53,712 bases of DNA from Actinomycetota bacterium (GTDB taxonomy: Bacteria; Actinomycetota; CADDZG01; WHSQ01), in contig WHSQ01000014.1 in the NCBI GenBank assembly GCA_009380005.1, positions 1 through 53,712 of the forward strand, written 5' to 3'. The notes under the pieces were generated by a model. The model saw only the letters and a list, made by a program, of their open reading frames with translations. It was not told where the DNA came from and did no database searches. The position numbers and the translations under genes are program-made. Below, in pieces: positions 41,261 to 49,302 of the stretch. Positions within the stretch are counted from its first letter, which is position 1. Every line of letters starts with the position of its first letter.

Positions 41261-43416
41261 CCCGCCCCCATCGGGCGCGCGGCCCGAGGCTCTTCCGCCA
41301 TCAACGAGTCGAGGTCCGACGCGATGACCTCGAGGAGGCACAGGTCGGCGCGACCGGAGCCCACGATCGTGTTCACCTCATCCGGCGTCGTGAGGTAGCC
41401 GCCGACCAGCGTCGGCACGCCGGTTTCGGCCCGGACGCGACCGGCAAGTGAGGTGAGGAATCCCCGCCGGTACTCCGGGCGTCCGCCGGCGATCGTCTGG
41501 CCCGCTGCGACGTGGATCATCCCGGCGCCCGACGCCGACATCCGTCGAGCGATGTCGATCGCCTCGTCCGGCGCCAGGCCCCCGTCCGCCCAGTCGGTCA
41601 CCGACATCTGCACGATAAGGACCCGGTCGCCCATCGCGGCGCTCACGGCCTCGAGCACAGACAAGGGGAAACGAAGCCGCGCCTCCAACGACCCGCCGTA
41701 CGCATCCGTCCGTCGGTTGGTGAGCGGCGACAGGAAACCCCCGATGAGATAGCCATGCGCGAAGTTCAGTTCCACCGCGTCGGCACCCATCGCCACGGCG
41801 CGGGCGGCTGCGGACGCGAAGTCCTCCCGTACTCTCGCCATGTCGTCTTCATCGATCGCTCGCGGCCGGACGCTCATCGGCGTATAGCGGATCGCCGACG
41901 CGGCCAGGATCGGCCATCCGCCGGCACGAAGAGGCAGGTCGACGCCACGCTCCCGAGGTTCGGTCGCAGCCCGCCGTCCCGCGTGTCCGAGCTGGATCGC
42001 GATCCGAGCGTCGTAACCATGTACGGCGTCGATCACAGAGACCCATCGGGTCAAGTCTGCGTCGTCGTTCAATACCGGGCAGTCGGGCGTCGTGCGCCCC
42101 TCCGGCGACACCGCGGTGAGATCCGTCAGTACGAGCCCCGCGCCGGAACGGGCCGCCTCGACGAGGGCGGATTCGTCCGAGCCCTCCCGCACGATGCGAT
42201 TCCCAAGGCCGAGCGATCCGAGCGTCAGGGGGACGAACATCGGAGGAGGAGCGAGGGATCCCGGCCGTAGCTCGCCCACGCCGGCGCGCTCCGAGAACCA
42301 CGCGTCGAGCACCCGGACGAACGGCGGATCGCGCAGCATGAGATTGGCGTGGCTGATCCGACCGCTGCGCGTCACCAGGTTGAAAGCGAACTGCAGAGGC
42401 GGCATGTGCGTCTGGCGCTCGACGCGTTCGAAGTACTCGGCGCTCTCCCGAGCCGCCTGCTGGAAACGCTCAACGACTGATTGACGCTCCAACTCGTAGT
42501 CGACGAGAGCGCGCTCGAGATCCTCGCGCCTGATGAAAGCGTTGGCGAGCGCGATGGAGTCCTCCATCGCGAGCTTCGTACCCGACCCGATCGAGAAGTG
42601 GGCGGTATGCGCGGCATCGCCGATGAGAACGACGTTGCCGTGATGCCAGCTCTCATTGTGCACCTCCAAGAAGTCCATCCAGATCGATCGGTTCGACATG
42701 AGCCGGTGACCTGCCAATTCCTTGCGGAATAGGTCCTGGCAGAAGGCCATACTCTCCGCCTCGTTCGTGCCGTCGAGACCCGCTCGGCGCCAGATGTGCT
42801 CCGGACACTCGACGATCCAGGTACTGGTCGCTTCGTCGAACGGATACGCGTGGACGTGGATCAGCCCGTGATCGGTGGGCTTGAAGACGAAGGTGAACGC
42901 ATCGAGGACCAGATCCGTGCCGAACCAGACGTACTTGCATCCGAGGGGAGCGATGGAGGTGCCGAACGCTCCCTCGTCCATCCGCCTGACGACGCTGTTG
43001 ACTCCATCCGCGCCGACGAGGAGATCGGTCTCGCCGGCCAGACGCCGCGGATCGTCTATCTCGGCGCCGAACCGAAGGTCCACATCCAGGTCCCGGCACC
43101 GGCGTTGGAGGATCGCCAGCAGCGACCGGCGGGAGATGGCCGAGAAAGCGTGTCCCCGGGAGCGCATCGTCCGGCCCCCATGGTGGATGTCGATCCGATC
43201 CCAGCGAGCGAACGTATCGGTGATGTCGATGTAGCTTCGGTGATCGGCCTCTTTGAGTGCACCGAGGGTCTCTTCCGAGAACACGACGCCCCATCCGAAG
43301 GTCGCGTCTGGGGGGTTGCGTTCGAGGATCGTGACGTCGTGCGACTGGTCGATCTTCTTCAGCAGGATCGCGAGGTAGAGCCCTGCCGGTCCGGCACCGA
43401 CGATCGTTACCTTCAT
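41257..43416 (-). CDS. Fused flavin monooxygenase/OYE-type reductase (anthraniloyl-CoA monooxygenase-like)
   Basis: 719 residues. The N-terminal half (about 1-370) is a class A FAD monooxygenase with the dinucleotide fold VGAGPAGLYLAIL (residues 6-18) and the GDAAHTAHFSIGSGTKLAMED motif. The C-terminal half (about 385-719) is an old-yellow-enzyme barrel with HGYLIGGFLSPLTNRRTDAYGG. This fusion is the architecture of 2-aminobenzoyl-CoA monooxygenase/reductase of Azoarcus evansii and of proteins annotated as bifunctional salicylyl-CoA 5-hydroxylase/oxidoreductase. It would hydroxylate and reduce anthraniloyl-CoA to 2-amino-5-oxocyclohexenecarbonyl-CoA. The start of the OYE domain is shorter than usual (NRIVREGSDESALVEAARSG). 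It overlaps both neighbours by 4 nt (ATGA). Confidence 0.88.
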   Translation of the reverse strand: MKVTIVGAGPAGLYLAILLKKIDQSHDVTILERNPPDATFGWGVVFSEETLGALKEADHRSYIDITDTFARWDRIDIHHGGRTMRSRGHAFSAISRRSLLAILQRRCRDLDVDLRFGAEIDDPRRLAGETDLLVGADGVNSVVRRMDEGAFGTSIAPLGCKYVWFGTDLVLDAFTFVFKPTDHGLIHVHAYPFDEATSTWIVECPEHIWRRAGLDGTNEAESMAFCQDLFRKELAGHRLMSNRSIWMDFLEVHNESWHHGNVVLIGDAAHTAHFSIGSGTKLAMEDSIALANAFIRREDLERALVDYELERQSVVERFQQAARESAEYFERVERQTHMPPLQFAFNLVTRSGRISHANLMLRDPPFVRVLDAWFSERAGVGELRPGSLAPPPMFVPLTLGSLGLGNRIVREGSDESALVEAARSGAGLVLTDLTAVSPEGRTTPDCPVLNDDADLTRWVSVIDAVHGYDARIAIQLGHAGRRAATEPRERGVDLPLRAGGWPILAASAIRYTPMSVRPRAIDEDDMARVREDFASAAARAVAMGADAVELNFAHGYLIGGFLSPLTNRRTDAYGGSLEARLRFPLSVLEAVSAAMGDRVLIVQMSVTDWADGGLAPDEAIDIARRMSASGAGMIHVAAGQTIAGGRPEYRRGFLTSLAGRVRAETGVPTLVGGYLTTPDEVNTIVGSGRADLCLLEVIASDLDSLMAEEPRAARPMGAG

Positions 43417-44243
43417 CGCCCGATGACCTCTGCGAGCCGGTCGAGCTGGTCGATATCCCGAACGGTCGGAAGCAGGATCAATTCGTCGCAGCCGGCTTCT
43501 TCGTATCCCCGCACGAAATCCTTGATCGCGCGTGGGCTCGTCAGGTTGCCGGCGACGATCTTCTCGGCGAACGGGCCGGTGAACGAATAGTAGTCGCGCA
43601 GGTACGCGTTACCGCGCTCAACCTCGCCCAGGGCGAAGTAACCCTGTCCCCACAAACGCGGTCGCCCCGGCCGGCCAAGATCGCTCCACGCCGCGAGGGC
43701 GCGAGCCACCGCGTTCTCGAAGGCCCGGGGTGGTCCTCCTCCGTGCGCGTAACCGTCGGCGTAACGCGCGGCTCGGGCGAACGCCGAACCGCTGGCCCCA
43801 CCGACCAGGAGCTCCAAGCCCGCGCGGGCGCTGAGACCCCGGTGGCCGTCGCCACCGTTTCGCAGATAGACCAGTTGTTCGGCCAGGCGGTCGCCCCGCC
43901 GGCGGGGATCTACCCCGGCGGCTTCGTAATCGTCGCGCCGGGCACCAACCGCCAGCCCGAGCGTCAGCCGGCCGCCCGATAGCGCGTCGACCGACATGGC
44001 TTGTTTGACCAGGACGCCGGTGCTCCGCAGAGGGCCGATCGCGATCATGGTCGCCACCCGGACTCGGTCGGTCACGGCCGCGGCGACCGCCAGCGCAATG
44101 AAGGGATCGATGCCTTCGTAGGCGAGCCGATCGAGGGCGACCACGCTGGAGAAGGGGCCAACCTCGGCTCGACGAGCCCATTCGGCTATCGCATCGCCGG
44201 GAGAATCCGGGATCGTGTTCGGGAGCCCGATTCCGACGTTCAT
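43413..44243 (-). CDS. LLM-class flavin-dependent oxidoreductase
   Basis: 276 residues of the bacterial luciferase-like monooxygenase family (MNVGIGLPNTIPDSPG at the start, then a VDALSGGRLTLGLAVG turn typical of F420/FMN members). ATG at 44243 follows AAGGTG by seven bases. It is the first gene of the minus-strand operon, overlaps the fused monooxygenase by 4 nt, and faces the tryptophan dioxygenase gene. Whether it uses F420 or FMN, and which step it serves, cannot be read from the sequence; a reduction or oxidation of a pathway intermediate is plausible. Confidence 0.85.
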   Translation of the reverse strand: MNVGIGLPNTIPDSPGDAIAEWARRAEVGPFSSVVALDRLAYEGIDPFIALAVAAAVTDRVRVATMIAIGPLRSTGVLVKQAMSVDALSGGRLTLGLAVGARRDDYEAAGVDPRRRGDRLAEQLVYLRNGGDGHRGLSARAGLELLVGGASGSAFARAARYADGYAHGGGPPRAFENAVARALAAWSDLGRPGRPRLWGQGYFALGEVERGNAYLRDYYSFTGPFAEKIVAGNLTSPRAIKDFVRGYEEAGCDELILLPTVRDIDQLDRLAEVIGR

Positions 44244-44310
44244 GACCAGACACCTTACGCTTGCGGACGCTGCCGACTCTCGTTACGGAGCACCGGGATC
44301 GGGGACGAAG
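44244..44310. promoter_or_regulatory. Divergent promoter region of the tryptophan catabolic cluster
   Basis: If kynA starts at the ATG at 44311, 67 nt remain for both divergent promoters. If it started at the ATG at 44242, the two start codons would overlap within one CATG and no promoter space would exist. No convincing operator palindrome was seen, and no regulator gene is encoded in the cluster. Confidence 0.45.
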
Positions 44311-45102
44311 ATGGACGATCACAGAGCGGCTCTCACGTACACGTCCTACCTCGCGCTGGACGAGCTACTCGCGGCGCAACGGCCTCGCTCCGACGAGCAC
44401 GACGAGATGCTCTTCATCATCATCCACCAGGTCTACGAGCTGTGGTTCAAGCAGATGGCGCACGAACTCGTGTTCCTTCAGGGGCGACTGCATGACGGCG
44501 ACACGGCGCATGCCCTGGCGACGATCCGCCGGGTGCTGACGATCCTCAAGACGGTCGTCGCGCAGATCGACGTACTCGAGACCATGACCCCGCGGCAGTT
44601 CCTCTCCTTCCGAAGCCGGCTCGAGGCGGCCAGCGGCTTCCAGTCCGCTCAGTTCCGAGAGCTCGAAATGCTCCTCGGAAGCCGAAACCGTGGAGTTCTG
44701 GGGCACCACCCACCCGACAGCCCGGCCCGCGCAAGGATCGCGGAAGCGATGGAACGGCCCACGCTGTTCGACTCGTTGCTGCGATACCTGGCGACGCAGG
44801 GCTACGACCTGCCGAAGGAGGCGCTCGAGCGCGACCTGACCGCGGCGTGGGAAGCATCCGAGGATGTCCAGCGCGTCTTGCTCCAGGTGTATCGCGACGA
44901 CGGGGAACAGGCACAGGTGTGCGAGCGCTTCGTCGATCTGGACGAAGGGTTCCAGGAATGGCGTTATCGCCACGTGAAGATGATCGAGCGAACGATCGGC
45001 GATAAAAGGGGAACCGGTGGTTCGTCGGGGGCCGAGTATCTCCGTAAGACCTTGTTCAAGCCCGCCTTTCCCGACCTGTGGGCGATCCGCGAGCGGTTGT
45101 GA
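44311..45102 (+). CDS. kynA: Tryptophan 2,3-dioxygenase
   Basis: A 263-residue heme dioxygenase that converts L-tryptophan to N-formylkynurenine. Diagnostic segments are LTYTSYLALDELL, DEMLFIIIHQVYELWFK (active-site His near residue 39), FRSRLEAASGFQSAQFRELE, and EWRYRHVKMIERTIGDKRGT with the heme ligand and GTGGSSG loop. ATG at 44311 is preferred because a GGGGA lies five bases upstream and the alternative ATG at 44242 has no ribosome binding site and would overlap the opposing start codon. The stop overlaps the kynU start (GTGA). Confidence 0.93.
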   Translation: MDDHRAALTYTSYLALDELLAAQRPRSDEHDEMLFIIIHQVYELWFKQMAHELVFLQGRLHDGDTAHALATIRRVLTILKTVVAQIDVLETMTPRQFLSFRSRLEAASGFQSAQFRELEMLLGSRNRGVLGHHPPDSPARARIAEAMERPTLFDSLLRYLATQGYDLPKEALERDLTAAWEASEDVQRVLLQVYRDDGEQAQVCERFVDLDEGFQEWRYRHVKMIERTIGDKRGTGGSSGAEYLRKTLFKPAFPDLWAIRERL

Positions 45103-46265
45103 ACCCGCTCGCCCGCCACTACACGCGCTTCCGCGTGAGCGAACGACTCCTGCTGACGGGCCACTCCCACCAGGCGTGGCCCGACGTGGCCTTCGACGGT
45201 CACATCGAAGCCTTCGAGGACGCGGCCCTTCACGTCGATACCAAATGGGAACGAGCCTTCGACAAGGCCGAGCACGTACATGATGGGTTCCGCGCCCTGT
45301 TGGGCGAGCCGTCCGCGGAGATCGCTCTGGGGACGAACACGCACGAGTTGGTGGTCAGGTTCCTGTCCGCGCTCGAGCTCGGCACCCAATCGCGGCTGAT
45401 CACCACGGACGGGGAGTTCCATACCCTGCGGCGGCAGATGGCCCGTCTGCGCGATGCGGGCCTGGATGTCGTGGTGGTGGCGGCCCGCCCGGTCGGAACG
45501 CTCGCGGACAGGCTGGCGGATGCCCTCGACGACTCCACCGCGGCCGTGCTCGTTTCCGCCGTGTTGTTCGAGGACGCGCGCATCGTCCCGCATCTGGATC
45601 GGCTCGCCATCGCCTGCAGGGAGCGCCACTGTGAGCTCTTGGTTGACGCGTACCACGCGCTCGGGGTGATCCCCTTCCGGCCGGAGGAGAAGGGCCTGAA
45701 CTCAGCCTGGATCGTCGGCGGCGGTTACAAGTACCTGCAGCTGGGAGAGGGCAACTGCTTCTTGAGGATCCCGGCCCACGCCTACGAAGCGCGGCCGATC
45801 GTGACGGGCTGGTTCGCTGAGTTCGGGGATCTGACCAGCGCTCCGGGCGATCGCGTCGAGTACGGACGGGGGGCAGCGGCCTTCGGTGGCTCGACCTACG
45901 ATCCGACGAGCCACTACAGAGCTGCCCGCGTCTTCCAGTTCTTCGAGCATCAGGGGCTCACACCCGAACGTCTGCGCGAGTCCTATCTCCATCAGCTGGA
46001 CGTTCTGGCGAGCGGCTTCGACGCGCTCGACCTTCCCGAGGAGCGAGTTACCCGCGACCGAGAGACGCCGCTGGAAAGCCTCGGCGGCTTCCTCGCTCTC
46101 CGGTCCCCGCGCGCGGGAGAGCTGCAGGCAACCCTCGCGGAACGAGGCGTCCTTACGGACAGCCGCGGCGACTTCTTGCGGTTCGGTCCTGCCCCCTACC
46201 TCGACGATTCCCAGCTCGCCCGAGCGATCGGCATCCTGGGCGATGCTGTGCGGGCATCGCTCTAG
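45099..46265 (+). CDS. kynU: Kynureninase
   Basis: A 388-residue fold-type I PLP enzyme of the class V/kynureninase group. The PLP lysine is Lys211 (GGGYKYLQLGEGN) and the ring-binding aspartate is Asp183 (LVDAYHALGV). It also has TNTHELVVRFLSAL in the N-terminal half. It cleaves kynurenine to anthranilate and alanine. GTG at 45099 overlaps the kynA stop, so the two are translationally coupled. Together with the divergent CoA-ligase operon this gives a route from tryptophan to anthraniloyl-CoA. A general class V aminotransferase or desulfurase is the alternative; context favours kynureninase. Confidence 0.88.
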   Translation: MNPLARHYTRFRVSERLLLTGHSHQAWPDVAFDGHIEAFEDAALHVDTKWERAFDKAEHVHDGFRALLGEPSAEIALGTNTHELVVRFLSALELGTQSRLITTDGEFHTLRRQMARLRDAGLDVVVVAARPVGTLADRLADALDDSTAAVLVSAVLFEDARIVPHLDRLAIACRERHCELLVDAYHALGVIPFRPEEKGLNSAWIVGGGYKYLQLGEGNCFLRIPAHAYEARPIVTGWFAEFGDLTSAPGDRVEYGRGAAAFGGSTYDPTSHYRAARVFQFFEHQGLTPERLRESYLHQLDVLASGFDALDLPEERVTRDRETPLESLGGFLALRSPRAGELQATLAERGVLTDSRGDFLRFGPAPYLDDSQLARAIGILGDAVRASL

Positions 46266-46282
46266 TCATATGCACCCGGTGT

Positions 46283-46313
46283 GGCTCCCGGGGTACGCCT
46301 AGGTGGGAGAGCC
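46283..46313. terminator. Possible hairpin between convergent kynU and LLM genes
   Basis: GGCTCCC and GGGAGAGCC form an imperfect stem with a 15-nt loop in the 65-nt gap between convergent genes. It contains a two-base bulge and no T-tract. Confidence 0.25.
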
Positions 46314-46330
46314 GGGCCATGGACCGCTCC

Positions 46331-47224
46331 TCACGGCGCGCGGTGCCGCGCTACCGCAGTTCGAACTTCTGGAGCGACCTCCTCAGCGAAACGTCGGAGC
46401 TGCCCGGTCGGCTCTCCCGCCGGCCAGAAGATGAATGCGTCCATCCCGAACTCGACGACCAGACGCGTGAGCTGGTCGGCCCAGTGCGAGACGGGTCCCT
46501 CCAGGAAACCCCTGCGATCACCGTCGGTGATCGTCCCCGAGACATTGTAGATGCGGCGAACATCGCTCGGTTTGCGCCCCGCGTTCTGCGCGGCTTCATC
46601 GATGCGGTCGTGCATCTCCGGGAGTCTCTCGGGAGGCGCCCAGGGGGAGGATGGCACCCATCCGTCGGCGAGCCGCCCCACGAGCGCCAGCATGCGTGGA
46701 CCGCCGGCGCCGACCCAGATGCCGATGTCGTGGGCCGGGACCGGCCCGGAGTGGATGCCCCTGAGATGGTAATGACTGCCCTCGAAGCGCAGGTTCCTCT
46801 CGCCGCTCCAGAGAAGGCGGATCACCTCGATCGCCTCGGCCACCGACTCGACGGCCTCCGACCGGCGTCTCCGGGAACCTCCCATGGCCTCGATCGCATC
46901 CCAGAAGCCCCCGGCCCCGAGACCGAGCTCGAACCGCCCGCCGCTCATCCTGTCGATCGACGCGGCCGCCTTCGCGATGATCGATGGATGACGGAGCGGA
47001 AGGTTCGCCACGTCGGGGAAGAACCGCACGCGGCCGGTACGCGCCACGAGGTCGCCGATGAGCGAGAAGGTATCGAGGAACCGACGCTGGTAGGGATGAT
47101 CCTGGATGCCGATGAGCTCCAAGCCGGTCTCATCCGCGATCCGAGCCTGTTGGACCAGCGTCGGATAGTCAACCGCGTTCGGTACGGGGAAATATCCGAA
47201 CTCGACGTCCCGCCGGTAGTCCAT
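46331..47224 (-). CDS. LLM-class flavin-dependent oxidoreductase
   Basis: 297 residues of the luciferase-like monooxygenase superfamily, different from the one at 43413. It has VQQARIADETGLELIGIQDHPYQ near the N terminus, SIDRMSGGRFELGLGAGG, and IGIWVGAGGPRMLALVGRLADGW, typical of F420-dependent members. The ATG at 47224 shares one base with the stop of the upstream DUF5519 gene (TGATG), so the two are coupled. It is convergent with kynU. The substrate is unknown; a role in the tryptophan cluster is not indicated. Confidence 0.86.
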   Translation of the reverse strand: MDYRRDVEFGYFPVPNAVDYPTLVQQARIADETGLELIGIQDHPYQRRFLDTFSLIGDLVARTGRVRFFPDVANLPLRHPSIIAKAAASIDRMSGGRFELGLGAGGFWDAIEAMGGSRRRRSEAVESVAEAIEVIRLLWSGERNLRFEGSHYHLRGIHSGPVPAHDIGIWVGAGGPRMLALVGRLADGWVPSSPWAPPERLPEMHDRIDEAAQNAGRKPSDVRRIYNVSGTITDGDRRGFLEGPVSHWADQLTRLVVEFGMDAFIFWPAGEPTGQLRRFAEEVAPEVRTAVARHRAP

Positions 47225-47568
47225 CAAGTGGGTTCTTTCGGCACCCCGTCACGAGCGGTGATGCGCTCGTAGTTCAGGCGCATCATCTCGATCACGTCGC
47301 GGATGTCTGCGTCGTGCTCGATCCGTCGCGCGGCGAAGCCGGGCTTGCCCGGAAACACCGGATGATCGACGACTCGCCCCTCGGCTCTCAAACTCAGGCC
47401 CAGCTTCTTGGGGAAAGAGAAGTGTGCGGCGGAGTCACCGTGCAGATGACCGAGCTCCCGACCACCTACCCTGAAGCCGAACTCTCCCCGGGGCCCTGGG
47501 CCCGCCTCCACTCCGGGCCACGACCCGACTTCCTCGGTGATCTGCCGGCTCGCCGTCGACTGTGACAT
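47224..47568 (-). CDS. DUF5519 (luciferase-family) protein
   Basis: 114 residues. The segment GEFGFRVGGRELGHLHGDSAAHFSFP followed by ...GRVVDHPVFPGKPGFAARRI is characteristic of the small DUF5519 family, sometimes named luciferase family protein. It carries several conserved histidines. ATG at 47568 follows GAGGAGG by about six bases. It is translationally coupled to the LLM oxidoreductase gene. No activity is known; an accessory or ligand-binding role for the oxidoreductase is inference. Confidence 0.78.
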   Translation of the reverse strand: MSQSTASRQITEEVGSWPGVEAGPGPRGEFGFRVGGRELGHLHGDSAAHFSFPKKLGLSLRAEGRVVDHPVFPGKPGFAARRIEHDADIRDVIEMMRLNYERITARDGVPKEPT

Positions 47569-47972
47569 GAGAACCTCCTCTGACGGTGAGTTTCACGCTT
47601 GACACGTGATCGCATCACCACTCGAAGCGGCATGCACGGAGGGTTCAACGCGCGCGGCGATCCCCCATATTCCTCAGGCCACGGCACGAACCGCATCTCC
47701 CACGATCGAAGCGGGCTTCGGCCCAGACGGTGGGCACACCGTTCCGCCCGGCCCGGGGCAGCCGAAGGGGCCCGGGAGATCCAGCCGTAGCCCCAGGTCG
47801 GCTGCACGCCCGGCCGGACACTAAGTCGCCGAACCCCCTTTAACCCATGCTGAAAAGGCGCGACGGTAACGCTGCCGTAACGCTCGCCATGTGATGATCC
47901 GCGTGGGCGGGGCCCCGGGAAGGTGCAGTCCCCTCGGGCGGCAATCGTCGGACGTCCGAAGGAAGGCATCGC
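47569..47972. other. Divergent intergenic region of about 400 nt
   Basis: This region lies between the DUF5519 operon (minus) and the cupredoxin lipoprotein gene (plus). It contains a palindrome, GTGATCGCATCAC, at 47606-47618, about 40 nt before the DUF5519 start, and a tandem GTAACGCT repeat at 47866-47884. No small gene or RNA was recognised. Confidence 0.4.
47866..47884 (+). repeat. Tandem octamer GTAACGCT with 11-nt period
   Basis: GTAACGCT occurs at 47866-47873 and 47877-47884, an 11-nt register, about 90 nt upstream of the cupredoxin gene. OmpR/PhoB-type regulators bind direct repeats with this period. It is a candidate activator site. Confidence 0.45.
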
Positions 47973-49295
47973 GTGTCGAGTCGCAGGTTGATGAAGATGG
48001 CGTGGGGAGCATTAGGGCTCGGGCTGGCCCTCGTGGCGCCGGCTTGCTCGTTCGGCTCCGAGAGCGCGGCGACGATCCTCGTCGACTACGAGCACGACAC
48101 CTTTGCCACCCAGTTCAACCGGTACTTCCCCGACCGCGTCCGGGTCCACCCCGGCGACACCATCACCTTCCGGCAGACGTGGACGGGCGAACCGCACACC
48201 GTGACCCTGGGCGCGCTCGTCAACGACGTCCTCGAGGTAACCAAGCCGCTCATCGAGGAGTACGGGCACCTGCCCGATGAGGAGATCCCGCCCAAGGTCT
48301 TCGAAGAGTTCTTCGCCGCCGAGGGGCAGCTACCGACCGCGTTCGGCGATGAGGGCCCACCCGAAGGCGAGGGCCCACCCGAAGAGGGCGCGGGGCCCGA
48401 AGGCGAGGCCGCGGAAGGCGCGGCCGGTGCCGAAGAGGCCCCCGATGCCGAGGGTGAGGATGAGAGCGAGAGGCGGCTCCCCGGGACGGTCGCCCAACCG
48501 TGCGTGATCGAACAGGGTGGCGAGATCCCCGAGGACGGGGGTCTCTGTGAGGAGCGGGAGCTTCCGGAGTTCGAGGGCACCGAGCTCTACTTCAACAGCG
48601 GGATCATCCCGTTCGAAGGGCCCCGCGGAAACGTCTTCGATCTGAAGATCGCCGAGGACATCGAGCCGGGCGCCTACCAGTTCCTCTGCTCCGTCCACGG
48701 CTCGTTCCAGAACGGCACGCTGGAGGTCGTCTCCGAGGACGAGTCGGCTCCGTCTCCCGACGAGGTGAACCAGGCCACCCGCGAACAGGTCAACGAAGTC
48801 GTCCGGCCGCTCGACAAACTGTTCCGCGATGCCCAGGACGGGCGGCTCGTCTTGGGCGGCGAGACCCACACCGGCAACTTCAGCGGCCTCACCGAAGGCT
48901 TCACGTCGGGATTGGTCAACGAATTCGTCCCCAAGAGGATCGAGACCTCGGTGGAAGAGCCGGTCACCTGGCGGATGTTCGGGCCGCACACGATCAGCTT
49001 CGACGTACCCGAATACTTCCCGATCGTCGAGTTCCTCGACGACGGAACCGCCCGCTTCAACGAAGAGCTCGAACCTCCCGCGGGCGGAGCTCCCGAGGCC
49101 CCCGAGCCAGAGGATCCCTCGAAGCCGATGGTGATCGACGGTGGGACGTACGACGGGTCCGGCTTCTGGTCTTCCGGATTATTCTTCGCGGACCCGTACG
49201 TCGAGTACACGCTCCGCTTCTCGACTCCGGGAACCTACCGGTACGCCTGCCTGATCCATCCACCCATGGTCGGCACGCTCGTCGTGAAGGAGTGA
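47973..49295 (+). CDS. Lipoprotein with two cupredoxin domains
   Basis: 440 residues. A lipobox (VAPAC, Cys25) indicates a membrane-anchored lipoprotein. The first cupredoxin-like domain has His75 (GEPHTVTLG) and, after an unusual acidic Glu/Gly/Pro-rich insert (about 123-168), Cys239 and His242 (FLCSVHGSF), but no axial methionine. The second domain has His339 (FGPHTISF), Cys426, His429 and Met432 (YACLIHPPM), a complete type-1 copper site. It probably carries electrons or copper on the outer face. GTG start with GAAGG six bases upstream. It is followed eight nt later by a 7TM protein gene. Confidence 0.83.
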   Translation: MSSRRLMKMAWGALGLGLALVAPACSFGSESAATILVDYEHDTFATQFNRYFPDRVRVHPGDTITFRQTWTGEPHTVTLGALVNDVLEVTKPLIEEYGHLPDEEIPPKVFEEFFAAEGQLPTAFGDEGPPEGEGPPEEGAGPEGEAAEGAAGAEEAPDAEGEDESERRLPGTVAQPCVIEQGGEIPEDGGLCEERELPEFEGTELYFNSGIIPFEGPRGNVFDLKIAEDIEPGAYQFLCSVHGSFQNGTLEVVSEDESAPSPDEVNQATREQVNEVVRPLDKLFRDAQDGRLVLGGETHTGNFSGLTEGFTSGLVNEFVPKRIETSVEEPVTWRMFGPHTISFDVPEYFPIVEFLDDGTARFNEELEPPAGGAPEAPEPEDPSKPMVIDGGTYDGSGFWSSGLFFADPYVEYTLRFSTPGTYRYACLIHPPMVGTLVVKE

Positions 49296-49302
49296 CTACA
49301 GA

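Noticed and set aside
42796-43590. Plus-strand frame of 264 codons opposite the fused monooxygenase.
   Set aside because: It is antisense to a domain with complete FAD motifs and crosses into the next gene on the other strand.
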